NCBI GenBank assembly: GCA_964036315.1
Contig: OZ038485.1
Location: 96,262,575-96,326,574 of the forward strand
DNA length: 64,000 nt
From: Acanthosepion esculentum
Taxonomy: Eukaryota > Mollusca > Cephalopoda > Sepiida > Sepiidae
Direction: 5' to 3'
Part shown: positions 1 through 10,370 of the stretch, in pieces
Numbering within the stretch: position 1 is the first letter of the stretch
How the letters are laid out: every line of letters begins with the position of its first letter
The notes under the pieces: model-generated
The model's input: only the letters and a program-made list of their open reading frames with translations
Told to the model about the DNA's origin: nothing
Database searches by the model: none
Translations under genes and position numbers: made by a program

Positions 1-163
1 TATAGTTAAGTAATGAAAGGTTTGGTAATCCGTAAGGATAATCCCAAGGAGGATATAATCCAGAGAGCTCAATGTCAAATCAGAGCAATTATTAATTTAG
101 ATAGAAAGCAGACAACATTAAGGGTACATTGGACCCTTAAGGTTGTTTGTTTTCTATTTAAAT

Positions 164-164
<1 letters not shown>

Positions 165-235
<71 letters not shown>

Positions 236-342
236 TTATCCACAGACAGATTGTTTCGCTGTATCACAACTCATCAGTGTGGCTTGACATCAGATTGCTT
301 CAGCTGGGATCGAAACCCGATCTCTGTCTATCTGTCTGTTTG

Positions 343-404
<62 letters not shown>

Positions 405-565
405 ATTTGTTAAAATCTCAATTTTATATCTGTTTATCTGATAAATATGAAAAGAATCAATCTACAATCTCTCTGTTTATATCTGATTATTTTCATATCT
501 ATCAAATTTCTAGTCATACCTATCTATCTGATTCTGTTTATATCTGGCGATCTATCTGATTCTTT

Positions 566-618
<53 letters not shown>

Positions 619-620
619 TA
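165..620. repeat. Microsatellite cluster (TA)n, (TC)n, (TATC)n
   Basis: Three simple-repeat tracts are visible: (TA)n at about 165-232, (TC)n running into (TA)n at about 346-404, and (TATC)n at about 560-618. The open frames here translate to IYIYIY and LSLSLS runs and are not genes. The first 160 bases show no recognisable feature. Confidence 0.95.
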
Positions 621-933
621 TTTCTATAAACGTTAAATTAAGTCGGTATATGTGTTTGCGTAAATATCGCAGTGCATTTGTTTTTAAGAAAAAGGTTTAA
701 AAGTGGTTTCCTGTGATAAATGTGATAAACGTTACCTGCCTGGTGAGATGCACATTTCCTTTAATAAGACTTCCGATTTCGCAAGCCGGTTGATGTTAAT
801 TTTATGCATGAAAAAACAAAAAAAAACAAAAGCGATGTGAAATCAAACACATGTACGAAGTAAATATAACGCTTACAGTAATTAACAGAATGTAATAATT
901 GTTTAAAAAATCATTTTAGTTAGTTTTGAACGA

Positions 934-934
<1 letters not shown>
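621..934. other. Gene-free AT-rich spacer
   Basis: No open frame of interest and no repeat that I can match elsewhere in the window. Confidence 0.6.
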
Positions 935-1011
<77 letters not shown>

Positions 1012-1227
1012 GTACAGGATGCTTAATCAGAAATTTGAGCAATATTTAAACGTAAAGTTATAATCGTGTAGAAATTTAAGAGGATAGAAAAAGAAATACT
1101 TTCTTCCTTGGTAGACTCATCTCTGTCACTTTCTCTCACTCTTTCTCTCACACACACGCTTACTCTGTCTGTCTCTCCCTCTCCCCCTCTATCTGTGTCT
1201 CTGTCTGTCTGTCTCTCTCTCTATATA
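935..1227. repeat. (TA)n tract followed by pyrimidine-rich tract
   Basis: Uninterrupted (TA)n occupies about 935-1010. After about 95 unremarkable bases comes a (TC)n/(CA)n/(TCTG)n mixture at about 1110-1227. Confidence 0.95.
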
Positions 1228-1239
1228 TATACACACGTA

Positions 1240-1532
<293 letters not shown>

Positions 1533-1574
1533 TTGTTTTTGTTATTGAGTATTGCTTCAACGCACACTCTCCAT

Positions 1575-1814
1575 GTAGTTAGACCGATCGCATTCTGACC
1601 ATGAGACCCCCGGGTTCGAATCTGACTATTGTCGATTTGTCAGAAAGGTCATTTCTTGATGATATCGGTTTGGAGGAGGCGATCTCAGGGTGCGGTACCT
1701 TTGGAAAATGCCTGAAAACCATACCACGGGTCAACACAAGCCTTGTGAGTGAAATTGGGTAGATGGAACCCTTGGGATCTGTCGGTGGGTGTGCTAGAAC
1801 GAAGTCTGAAGTCA
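1575..1814 (+). mobile_element. tRNA-derived SINE-like element
   Basis: A polymerase III B-box-like motif (GGGTTCGAATC) occurs near 1612 and is followed by about 190 bp of non-coding body containing GAGTGAAATTGGGTAGATGG. The right edge coincides with the point where the PLE endonuclease reading frame stops matching its family, consistent with insertion or truncation there. A-box match is weak; the boundaries are estimates. Confidence 0.45.
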
Positions 1815-2215
1815 TCAGCGCCATTTACATTGATTCAAGTATCGTAAGTATTTTTTACTATTTGATTTGGCTAGTATTTTGGTATTGTTTGTGATTAGCT
1901 GTCTAAAGTTAGTATGATCCTTATGCTGCTTATTAATGTGGTGTTTGATGGCACTCTGGTTCAATAGATGACAGGTTAGTCTTCGTGAGAGTGTGGTTGT
2001 GGTATATCCTATGTAAGACGTTTTCTGTTTTTTATTTACAGAGAAACGTTCTCCAAGTGGACAAGTATATTTATACAAAACATGATATGGAAAATTGGGA
2101 TATTCATACACAAAATTTGGATATATTAGTTTTAGTAACTAAGTTGCTAGATTTGAGTCTATTTCTAGTAAATAATGAATCTGATATATTTAGATTTAGT
2201 GACTTGTTTTGTATA
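1815..2215 (-). pseudogene. Penelope-like element, GIY-YIG endonuclease fragment
   Basis: The minus-strand open frame at 1815-2111 reads YKYTCPLGE, then SYIGYTTTTLSRRL, then SAIKHHINKQH. That is the layout of the GIY-YIG endonuclease at the C-terminus of Penelope-like retroelements: a Cys-Pro pair, the YIG strand, an Arg-containing helix and a His. Upstream, to about 2215 and in shifted frames, LKSSNLVTKTN matches the linker FKTSNLIMSNN of the PLE at 44.5-45.5 kb. The frame ends after KKYLRYLNQC where a SINE-like repeat abuts it, so the last helix is lost. The RT is absent. It is a 5'- and 3'-truncated relic. Confidence 0.85.
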
Positions 2216-2928
2216 TTTATGTATGATTTTTTTTATTGCTGTTTCGTCTTTTTTGTGATTTTGATAATCTATGTTAACTGCGTTGTTGTAAATATTATGA
2301 TTATCCCCTAAAGAAGATTTGCTGGGTAAATACATATTTAAAATATACCACTATGATGAGATTAAGGAGAATGAAGCTGCTCAAAAAGGATGTATTTTTT
2401 TTTATATACGCATATTATTTCATCCACACACAGCGTATATAAAAACATAATGAAGTTACCTATTTAATCAAACGCGTTTGTATAAATATTATTTTTAAAA
2501 AAATGGCGATTTGTCAGCTTTTTTGGAAACGAATCAAAGTTAGAGCTCTTTAGTACATCCTCGTATAAGTATAGAAAATGAGGAAATCAGCCGATTCCGT
2601 TACATTGGTTCTAACTTTTTGGTATCTTGAATTTAAAAAAAATAAAGCTTTAGGAAATCAATTGATCGGAATCGCCCGAAGATACCGAAAGGTTGAAACC
2701 AAGGTAAAGGAATTTCCTAATATTCTATACTTAAAAGCTCTATATGTTAAATTTTTATCTTTTTATAATGTATTGAGACAATTTTTAATACAACTGTTCC
2801 CTGGTCTAATTTAGCTCTGACCATTAACATGCACAGCAGGGATGAAAGTGAATTTAAGCGTATTCATTTTTAGATAAACACACAGTGACTGAGAGAACTC
2901 GATTCTCTTTACCGAAGAGTCTTGCATT
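2216..2928. other. Gene-free AT-rich spacer
   Basis: Short chance frames only. No motif or repeat match recognised. Confidence 0.5.
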
Positions 2929-2970
2929 ATTAGCCGTAATAGTCACTGTTTACAAACTTACACTTCCTCC

Positions 2971-3001
<31 letters not shown>

Positions 3002-3201
3002 CTCACAATGCACCACTGATCCGTATATATAAATAGCCGAGAAAAATAACAGTACTAGTTGCTTGACGATTACATGTAGCATGAAACAGACTGTCGCCTC
3101 TAAGTGTTGACTTCTATGTTCACCTTTATATTTACACACGCTCTATCTCTGATATTGAGCACTTTATCCCATAAATATAGCACACTTTAAGACTATATTT
3201 C

Positions 3202-3204
<3 letters not shown>
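2929..3204 (+). repeat. Family P1 repeat with hammerhead-like core
   Basis: About 205 bp of this block recurs at 4120-4353 (twice, in inverted orientation) and on the other strand at 15376-15580. The core at about 3051-3108 reads AGTACT, TTGACGA, a short stem, GAAA, ACAgacTGT, C, then AGTGTT. AGTACT can pair with AGTGTT using G-U pairs, so the outer helix survives although the sequence differs from the 15.5 kb copy. Compared with other copies the first core C has become T. A (TA)n tract of 28 bp interrupts the block at about 2974-3001. Confidence 0.6.
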
Positions 3205-3263
<59 letters not shown>

Positions 3264-3276
3264 TATATATATATAT
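3205..3276. repeat. (TA)n microsatellite
   Basis: TA repeat with one interruption, directly abutting the GACTATATTTCTTCA end of the P1 repeat, the same junction as at 4133 and 15376. Confidence 0.95.
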
Positions 3277-4006
3277 TTGTTGGAAGGAGTTTATCTGATA
3301 TTATTTTTTATTACTATAAACGTTATTTTTAATGGACATATGTGTTTGAGTTCATATCACTGTTTTATTATTATTTTATTAAACAGTTAACTAACAACCG
3401 GTCTATACTGAGAAGATCTGCTGAATAGAAATTGTACCTCAGACAGGAATCGAACCTGCATCGCTCTTTTTTTACTTCAGAGAAACAACCTCTCAATCCA
3501 AAGTTTGTTATTACTACCGATTCAGTCATGAAACTAGAATGATCGGACCGGACAAAGAGTTTCTTGTTAATGGCGCATATATTACTCGTCGGGACTTCTA
3601 CGAATATATATTTTTGCTACCATTACTTTCGTACTTGAGACAACAGTAATTCTTTGAAAGGAAATTTTATCCGGCACGAGCCTTACAGATTTTTCCCTTT
3701 TTCAAAGAAATCATGCCTCATTGGTTTTCTGGATAATCTAAAATCTTCTGATTCCATATGACTGAAGGCTTTCGTTATTATCGCTATATTTTTTGTAAGT
3801 GAAGAATTTAGGCAGGAATTTCCTGGTCTGCTGTAGCAGATTTTGCGCTTTTAATAGAGGAAGCGAATTCCAAGAAAAGTAGCCAAGCTTTTATATCTGA
3901 TGGCCACCTGTGATTGCAGCTTATATCTTATAGCTGCTTCACGGTAACGCCTATTTTAAAAAAAGAGATAAAGCAATATGGATACAGGTGTTTACTTAAA
4001 GCACAA

Positions 4007-4008
<2 letters not shown>
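3277..4008. other. Spacer with one tRNA-like SINE head
   Basis: At about 3430-3500, minus strand, a B-box GGTTCGATTCC lies in a tRNA-like context (GCAGGTTCGATTCCTGTC), suggesting a SINE head. The remainder shows no gene. Confidence 0.4.

Positions 4009-4073
<65 letters not shown>
4009..4073. repeat. (TA)n microsatellite
   Basis: Pure TA tract. Confidence 0.95.
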
Positions 4074-4075
<2 letters not shown>

Positions 4076-4119
4076 TTGGATTAAGAAGGGATGCCAAAAT
4101 AAATACTGCTCTTTGGTTA

Positions 4120-4353
4120 TAAATATATATATATATATGAAGAAATATAGTCTTAAGATGTGCTATATTTATGGGATAAAGTGTTCAATATCAGAGATAG
4201 AGCGTGTGTAAATATAAAGGTGAACATAGAAGTCAACACTTAGAGGCGACAGTCTGTTTCATGCTAGATGTAATCGTCAGGCCTGACGATTGCATCTAGC
4301 ATGAAACAGACTGCCGCCTCTAAGTGTTGACTTCTATGTCCACCTTTATATTT
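4120..4353. repeat. P1 repeat ending in a spacerless 72 bp-arm palindrome
   Basis: The plus-oriented P1 copy starts at about 4133 (TGAAGAAATATAGTC) and runs to 4281, where it meets an inverted copy at the centre TCAGG/CCTGA. Arms are about 4210-4281 and 4282-4353 with few mismatches and no loop. The left arm, read on the minus strand, carries the intact core CTGACGA, GAAA, ACAgacTGT, C (about 4238-4280). The right arm, read on the plus strand, has the same core but TGT has become TGC. Confidence 0.85.
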
Positions 4354-4511
4354 ATATATATATAAAGTTATATATATATAAAGTTATATATATATTTTAT
4401 ATATATATAAAATTATATATATATATCATATATATATTATATATATATATGTTATATATATATAAAGTTATATATATATTATATATATATATGTTGACTT
4501 CTATGTTCACC

Positions 4512-4578
<67 letters not shown>
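4354..4578. repeat. TA-rich compound microsatellite
   Basis: Alternating TATATAAAGTTATATA and TATATTTTATATA blocks pass into pure (TA)n at about 4516-4578. A stray P1 piece (TTGACTTCTATGTTCACC) lies between them at about 4493. Confidence 0.9.
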
Positions 4579-4580
<2 letters not shown>

Positions 4581-4996
4581 CTTCTCTCTGTTAAATTTTA
4601 ATCCCCCCTTCATCTTTAGACCTTCCTGTTCTTCTCTCGTCTGTTACCCCTCCCTATAACTTTCATTTACTCGTCCCACACTCTCATACATACATTCTCA
4701 CTAAATTTTATTTTTATTCCCGGAGATGTTGTTTCTGTTTTCTTTTTGAATTTGTAGGACTGATGAATTGGATCGTATTTACGATTCCAATGGAATAAAT
4801 TATAACCATGGAATATTAGTGTTTAAGCCTTTTTATATCCTTACTCTGTCCTGGACATTGAGTTCTACCTGGATTTTATCCTCTTGGAATTATTTTTTAT
4901 ACATATATGTATGTGTATGTATGTATGTATGTATATATATTTATATTTTAGATAGATGATTGCATATGTATGTGTATATTTACCACTAATATTATC

Positions 4997-5068
<72 letters not shown>

Positions 5069-5107
5069 ATATTGGAGTATGTGAGTCATACACCCAAGGA
5101 CATATAT
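4579..5107. other. Spacer with (TATC)n tract
   Basis: Pyrimidine-rich unique-looking DNA at 4579-4760, then AT-rich DNA, then (TATC)n at about 4998-5067. No gene seen. Confidence 0.7.
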
Positions 5108-5466
5108 ATAATGGGTGATTGAAAAGTAAATACCTATTTAAAATACTTATTATTTATTTATTAACTATAATTTTTACAAGAAATTCATATGGGAAGAAAG
5201 CGTTTAGCATGAATTTTTATTTAAAATTCGATATGGCCACTAGATTTATCTACCGACTTCTTGAGCAGCCTAGGAATCGCGTCAACAGATCTCACCATAA
5301 ACTCTTGTGGTATAGAAGACATAACTTCTTCTTTCAAGTTGTTCTAAAGACTTGGTCTGGTATATTAAACTTGCTCCTTGAACCAACATCAAAGAAATAA
5401 CATCACAGGTTGTTAAGTAAGGACTGGTCACTCATACATACAATAGGGAGTTACTTTTTAATCATC

Positions 5467-5468
<2 letters not shown>
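5108..5468 (-). mobile_element. Tc1/mariner-superfamily relic with inverted ends
   Basis: The left end (GGGTGATTGAAAAGTAA) and the inverted right end (GATGATTAAAAAGTAACTCC on the minus strand) form imperfect terminal inverted repeats about 360 bp apart. The minus strand between them keeps pieces of a transposase C-terminus: FKEQV, then SSIPQEFMVRSVDAIP, then SSGHIEF before the stop. The same C-terminus occurs at 27302-27655, where WP..CPDL..SGFFLWGW is also preserved. Frameshifts and stops make it non-functional. Confidence 0.75.
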
Positions 5469-5530
<62 letters not shown>

Positions 5531-5590
5531 GTATATATATATATGTATATATATATGTGTGTATATATATACATATATGTATATATGTAA

Positions 5591-5622
<32 letters not shown>

Positions 5623-5623
5623 G

Positions 5624-5659
<36 letters not shown>

Positions 5660-5684
5660 TGTGTATATACATATATATATATGT

Positions 5685-5749
<65 letters not shown>

Positions 5750-5811
5750 CCAAATATGCGAATTAACACATATTAATAAACACGCATATTCTCTCTCTCT
5801 CTCTCCATATA

Positions 5812-5844
<33 letters not shown>
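5469..5844. repeat. Compound (TA)n/(TG)n/(TC)n microsatellite
   Basis: TA tract with interspersed TG, GTATAC and CATA variants at about 5469-5746, then a (TC)n patch near 5791 and another (TA)n at 5805-5844. All long open frames here are dipeptide artefacts. Confidence 0.95.
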
Positions 5845-6201
5845 TGTAGATAGAATACTAGGAGATCAGCTGATTCTGCTACTTTAGTATCAAATTTCGG
5901 TATCTTCAGGCGATTTCTGTCAGTTGATTTCCTAACACTTTATTAAATTTTAAAATAAAAAAATATCAATGCTACATTAATGAATAAGCGCACGATGCGA
6001 GGTGTGGTAGAAGGTGAGAAGGATAAAGAAAAGCAAGTGTATTGGAAATGTATCGGTGGGGATTAAATGAAATATACCTACTTTTAATTCCAGTTCATAT
6101 GAACTAAAAAAAAACCCCAAAAACTTGTTAGTATATATACAACTGGTCATAATTTCCGTTCTCTGATTCAAAAAGTTTTTTTTTTGTGTCTGGAAATGTT
6201 A
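5845..6201. other. Gene-free spacer
   Basis: The start echoes the 2580-2680 region (AGCTGATTCTGCTAC, GGTATCTT), so it may be an old repeat. No coding motif. Confidence 0.4.
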
Positions 6202-6510
6202 TCATAGCCAATGTCTCTTGCTGACAAAGGTTGCAGATGTTGGTATGACTGTTGTAATAGCATTGGCTATTTGATTTATAGTAAATCTCCTATCATCCAT
6301 CACTACATTGTGAACAAGATCAATGTTTTCTTCGGCAGTTGCAGGACGTTCAGGCCTTGGGTCATCTTTAAGATTCTCCCTTCCCCTCTTAAATTCAGCT
6401 GCCCGATTATGCACTGTAGATAAAGCTGAAGATTCATCCCCTAATGTAGCGACCACGTCACCAAGAATGTCTTTGGTGGCGAAACCTTTTTTTGTGCACG
6501 ATAACATCAC
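6202..6510 (-). pseudogene. mariner transposase, N-terminal fragment
   Basis: The minus-strand frame contains ATLGDESSALSTVHNRAAEF, KRGRENLKDDPRPERP, and EENIDLVHNVVMDDRRFTI. These match the paired helix-turn-helix DNA-binding half of mariner transposases (ATLGD..S.STV..WAAEFKRGR.S..DDPR.GRP, then VH..V..DRR.TI..IA). The tryptophan of the second helix is replaced by arginine, a gap removes a residue after RP, and the frame decays after QIANAI. The catalytic DD34D half is missing. Immediately upstream of its start on the minus strand lies the 36 bp array at 6546-7600. Confidence 0.9.
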
Positions 6511-6545
6511 GATGCCAAATTTTGTTCATTTTAAAGTGGAGTCAC

Positions 6546-7600
6546 TATTAGTAACGTTTGAAGTCTCTCGTTCAAACCAAACTTATGTCTACCTTTTCGA
6601 AACTCGTTCAAACCAAACTTATATCTACCTTTTTCGAATCTCGTTCAAACCAAACTTATATCTAACTTTTCGAATCTCGTTCAAACCAAACTTATATCTA
6701 ACTTTTCGAATCTCGTTCAAACCAAACTTATGCCTACCTATTCCACTCTCGTTCAAACCAAATTTATATCTACCTTTTCAAATCTCGTTCAAACCAAACT
6801 TATGTCTACCTTTTCGACTCTCGTTCAAACCAAACTTATGTCTACCTTTTCCACTCTCGTTCAAACCAAACTTATATCTACCTTTTCGAATCTCGTTCAA
6901 ACCAAACTTATGCCTACCTATTCCACTCTCGTTCAAACCAAATTTATATCTACCTTTTCGACTCTCGTTCAAACCAAACTTATGTTTACCTTTTCGAATC
7001 TCGTTCAAACCAAACTTATGACTAACTTTTCGACTCTCGTTCAAACCAAACTTATATCTACCTTTTCGAATCTCGTTCAAAACAAACTTATATCTACCTT
7101 TTCGACTCTCGTTCAAACCAAACTTATATCTACCTTTTCGACTCTCGTTCAAACCAAACTTATATCTACCTTTTCGAATCTCGTTCAAAACAAACTTATA
7201 TCTAACTTTTCGACTCTCGTTCAAACCAAACTTATATCTAACTTTTCGAATCACGTTCAAACCAAACTTATGTCCACATTTTCGACTCTCGTGCAAGACA
7301 AACTTATGTATATCTTTTTTTACGCTCGTGCAAGACAAACTTCTGTCTACCTTTTCGACTCTTGTTCAAACCAAACTTATGTCTACCTTTTTGATCTTCG
7401 TGTAAAACAAACGTATATCTACCTTTTTTGATTCTCATGCAAGCCAAGACCATGTTTTATTTTTTCACTCTCGAGCAAATCGAACCCGTGTCTACCTTTT
7501 TCATTTTCATGGAAAACAAACCTATGTTTAACTTTGTGGCTTTCGGGCAAATTTCCATCTTTTCGACTTGTGTGCAAATCAAACCCACGTTTGCGTTTCT
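6546..7600. repeat. 36 bp minisatellite, about 20 good copies plus decayed copies
   Basis: The unit reads like GTTCAAACCAAACTTATGTC followed by TACCTTTTCGAATCTC. It repeats head to tail with 36 bp spacing from about 6570 to 7290, then in increasingly diverged form to about 7600. Because 36 is divisible by three, all frames stay open on both strands, giving spurious 12-residue-repeat ORFs. Units differ mainly at a few positions (TATATC or TATGTC; CGAAT or CGACT), suggesting block duplications. No spacers, so it is not a CRISPR. Confidence 0.97.
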
Positions 7601-8229
7601 GTATTTTTAAAAAACGAGAAATTAATTTTGATAATAATCTGGAAAGTTTGATTGCTGAAAGTCCATAGACAGACCAAAGAAAATTCGGTGCATATAGTCT
7701 TAACAAAGTATAATACGCAAAAGGCATTGTGTTGATTGCAGAAGGAGAGAAAGGAAACGAACCCTTAGATAAGGTATTAAAGGAAAGGGAGAAACTAAGC
7801 CTGTGTGTATATAATTATTTCTTTTTTGTGATCACTCTCTCCGGACATTTGTATACGTAAATCACCAGAAGATTCTCAATTAAGTAAGAAGTAATTGGAA
7901 GAAAGCGTGAAGAAAAAAAATGGAGATGAATCATTGGATTGCTTTAGACATTCTTAATTACAATTACTCAACGAAAGTTGAATAAGAAGTAATACAAGTC
8001 ATTTTCTCTTTTGAACCTGGATTAATGTTAGAAACGAATAATTGTTTTTTCTGAAACATCTGTTTAATTCAAACTTCTAAAGGACGAGTTGGTTATCAGC
8101 TTTTTAATTTTGATTTATTTGCTTCTGTTAAAGCGCAACTAACTTTTCTCCAATTTAATTTTTTCTGAAAGCCTGCCAGAGTAAAACTATTAAAATGCTG
8201 TTTTTTTTAAATTTTTTAGCTTAATCACC

Positions 8230-8281
<52 letters not shown>

Positions 8282-8501
8282 GTTACCATACCAATTCCAA
8301 GGTATCTATCTGAATATAAACGAACGAAGACCACCCTTCATCATAAAAGATACACTACCGAATCACAATGAAAGAACTTTACCAAATCATGAAAACCACA
8401 TCACTCGACGACTTCCAACCAACAGCAACAACTAAAATGGATAGTACATACAACTAGAAGGGAAAATAATGATATAACCAAGATATTGATCTACCACACT
8501 A
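7601..8501. other. Spacer with (TTTC)n tract
   Basis: AT-rich sequence without coding signs; (TTTC)n at about 8228-8281. Confidence 0.6.
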
Positions 8502-8727
8502 CAGGGTGATCCGAAAGTCTTGTCGCCCTTATATAATATAATTTTCTATTTCAGATGGCTGACACAAGCTCCTACTCTTTGGAAGAGAGACTGCTTGCAA
8601 GTGTATGGACACATGATCGTGTGCATTCTGGTAAGAGCATGGAGGATGTGTAACATGGCTTCATTAATATTTCTATTGCTCTCATTACTTTTTAGGTAGG
8701 TGTGACAAGACTTTCGGACCACAATGT
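8502..8727 (+). mobile_element. MITE retaining a transposase start
   Basis: Ends CAGGGTGATCCGAAAGTCTT and, inverted, CATTGTGGTCCGAAAGTCTT form terminal inverted repeats about 226 bp apart, with TA before the left end. An ATG at 8555 opens a 33-codon frame MADTSSYSLEERLL... ending at a TAA, resembling the N-terminus of IS630/Tc1-type transposases (YSLEER..). It looks like an internally deleted Tc1/mariner-superfamily transposon. Confidence 0.65.
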
Positions 8728-9424
8728 GCATTAAACAAAAGGCTAGGAAGGAAACTACTAAAAGCAATAACAGTGAATTCCAGAAGTCTATCTTCATGAA
8801 AAACTCTTTTAAGAGAAATATTTTATAAATTTCAACTGACAGTAACGCTAATTGTTCGGTCAATGATTGCCAAATGTTTCCTTATAAGGAAACGGTTGAC
8901 CTCATCATTATCATTACCATTGTCTCTTTTTGATTTTGCAGTAAATCTTTTTGATTTTGCAGTAAATCACTAAATCATCCATAACTTTTGTATTATCCTC
9001 TCAAATCACACCAAAATCTCAGAAAATAACAATTAATATCGTATTTATTGTCTGTTAAAATTATAGAATATAAAACAACTTTGATAAAAACTTATACCTA
9101 CTTTTCTGACGAAAGCAATACCGTTCTGAACACTTTGGCCGCAACTGTATAAGCTTCTATAGGACAGTGAATGCTGGACAATCTCTTCACAGATGAAGTA
9201 GAGTCTTGAAGGGACAGAGGTGTGGTTTCTATTCGCGAATATCCTCAGAGGCAAAGAAAAAGTGGTGAAATTCTACGTTACATCTAATCTCATATATGGC
9301 AGTCGATGCTGGAAAATTTCCTTACGGATGAAGACGATGCTGAAAATGACAGATGTCGTTCTACAATAACGTTTATCATTGGTCAATTTTTCACTCCACG
9401 GAATGAACGATTAACTGAAGGCAA
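8728..9424. other. Spacer with a locally repeated motif
   Basis: GACAGTGAATGCTGGACAAT (about 9161) and GGCAGTCGATGCTGGAAAAT (about 9299) are similar and both precede a GATGAAG, suggesting a small old duplication or two LINE pieces. A 12-15 bp direct repeat of TCTTTTTGATTTTGCAGTAAA sits at about 8925-8965. No gene. Confidence 0.4.
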
Positions 9425-9545
9425 AAGTTTAAAGAAAATAGAGACTAAAAGGAAATTTATACATAAAATCAGAAGAAAGTAGTTGACATTTCTGGGAAAC
9501 ATAATGAGTAGGAGAGGCCTGGAAAATTTAACGACCACAAGATAG
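9425..9545 (+). pseudogene. RTE-type LINE, C-terminal fragment
   Basis: Plus-strand translation gives ETKRKFIHKIRRK, stop, LTFLGNIMSRRGLENL. This is the post-RT segment common in invertebrate RTE-like LINEs (T.R.LL..IKKR.L.FLGHIMRKEGLENL). Three further copies of the same family lie at 47100-47265, 47575-47790 and 51010-51380. Confidence 0.7.
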
Positions 9546-9639
9546 TCTAACAGAGTCCAACACTCTTCAAGGTGGTTTTGAATTCAGAATGTTCGTTCTT
9601 CTGGACTGGTTGCCGATTCAATGAAAAGAGTCTGTCCTA

Positions 9640-9790
9640 CTATTTAACCCTTATGAAGATGTATTCATGCTCTTTTCCAAGAGCGTTAGCGCGAATTTAA
9701 AGAAACAGAATCGAGCGGGAATTGAACACGGCTAGCCTAATTCTCTTTCAACGCCAGCATCTGTTACACTATCCATACCGTCAAGGAACA
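9640..9790 (-). mobile_element. tRNA-derived SINE, family B
   Basis: Minus-strand copy with the family B body (inverted form of AAATTCGCGCTAACGCTC) and a tRNA-like head near 9720-9780 (GTTCAATTCCCGCTCG). Family B is present about a dozen times in this window. Confidence 0.6.
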
Positions 9791-10290
9791 ATTAATCACT
9801 CTAAAATGATTCACTTTTGCACAGTAAAGTCAGGACTGTTTTCATTTCTTTCCACTCTCCGAATTTGCAGTGGATTTTAAGCCCGGTTCAAACTAACTCT
9901 TCAAAATTGACATAAATTCAATACCGTGATTGGGACGTGGTTCCACCTAGAAACGCTAAGAATAACATGAACAGAACATGCAAGCAACGAGGAAGTCTCA
10001 AGGAACATAGCAACTACAAGGAAATATACTTACAATCATAACGAGACAGCCGAAATACCTGCGATACATAATAAAGAAAGTAGGACCCGTGTAAATACAT
10101 TTTTGTGTACGACGTCGCATTATGAACGTCCCTCTGAGAATAAAGCCTATTTACCATTGCTTTTCCTTTCAGCCATTCCGTTCAGTTCATGAAATATGGT
10201 GTTATTATATCACGAATATAATAATACACATAATGGGGGAAATTCAAAAGGGGCGAATAAGCCTTTCTTCCATAGTTCTCTAACATTATA
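9791..10290. other. Gene-free spacer
   Basis: Nothing recognised. Confidence 0.5.
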
Positions 10291-10370
10291 TTAGGTTGGT
10301 GCAAAAATAATGTCGTTTTTTGACGTTCAACTTCATGTGAGAAAACGACATTATTTTTGCACCAACCTAA
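10291..10370. mobile_element. 80 bp mariner MITE (MADE1-like)
   Basis: Exactly 80 bp, beginning TTAGGTTGGTGCAAAAATAA and ending with its inverted complement. The two 29 bp inverted repeats are identical and the element is flanked by TATA on each side, consistent with the TA target duplication of mariner. Size and ends closely resemble human MADE1, the 80 bp MITE of Hsmar1. It is the best-preserved DNA transposon here. Confidence 0.93.

Noticed and set aside
13..629. Open frames of IYIYIY, LSLSLS and LSIYLSIY
   Set aside because: Translation of (TA)n, (TC)n and (TATC)n; the same applies to all similar frames throughout the window.
6323..7431. 232-233 residue ORFs with 12-residue repeats (SFKPNLYLPFRI-like) on both strands
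   Set aside because: A 36 bp array is open in every frame; no start context, no composition of a real protein, and opposite-strand ORFs are equally long.
6546..7600. CRISPR-like regular repeats
   Set aside because: Contiguous tandem units with no spacers, in eukaryotic DNA.
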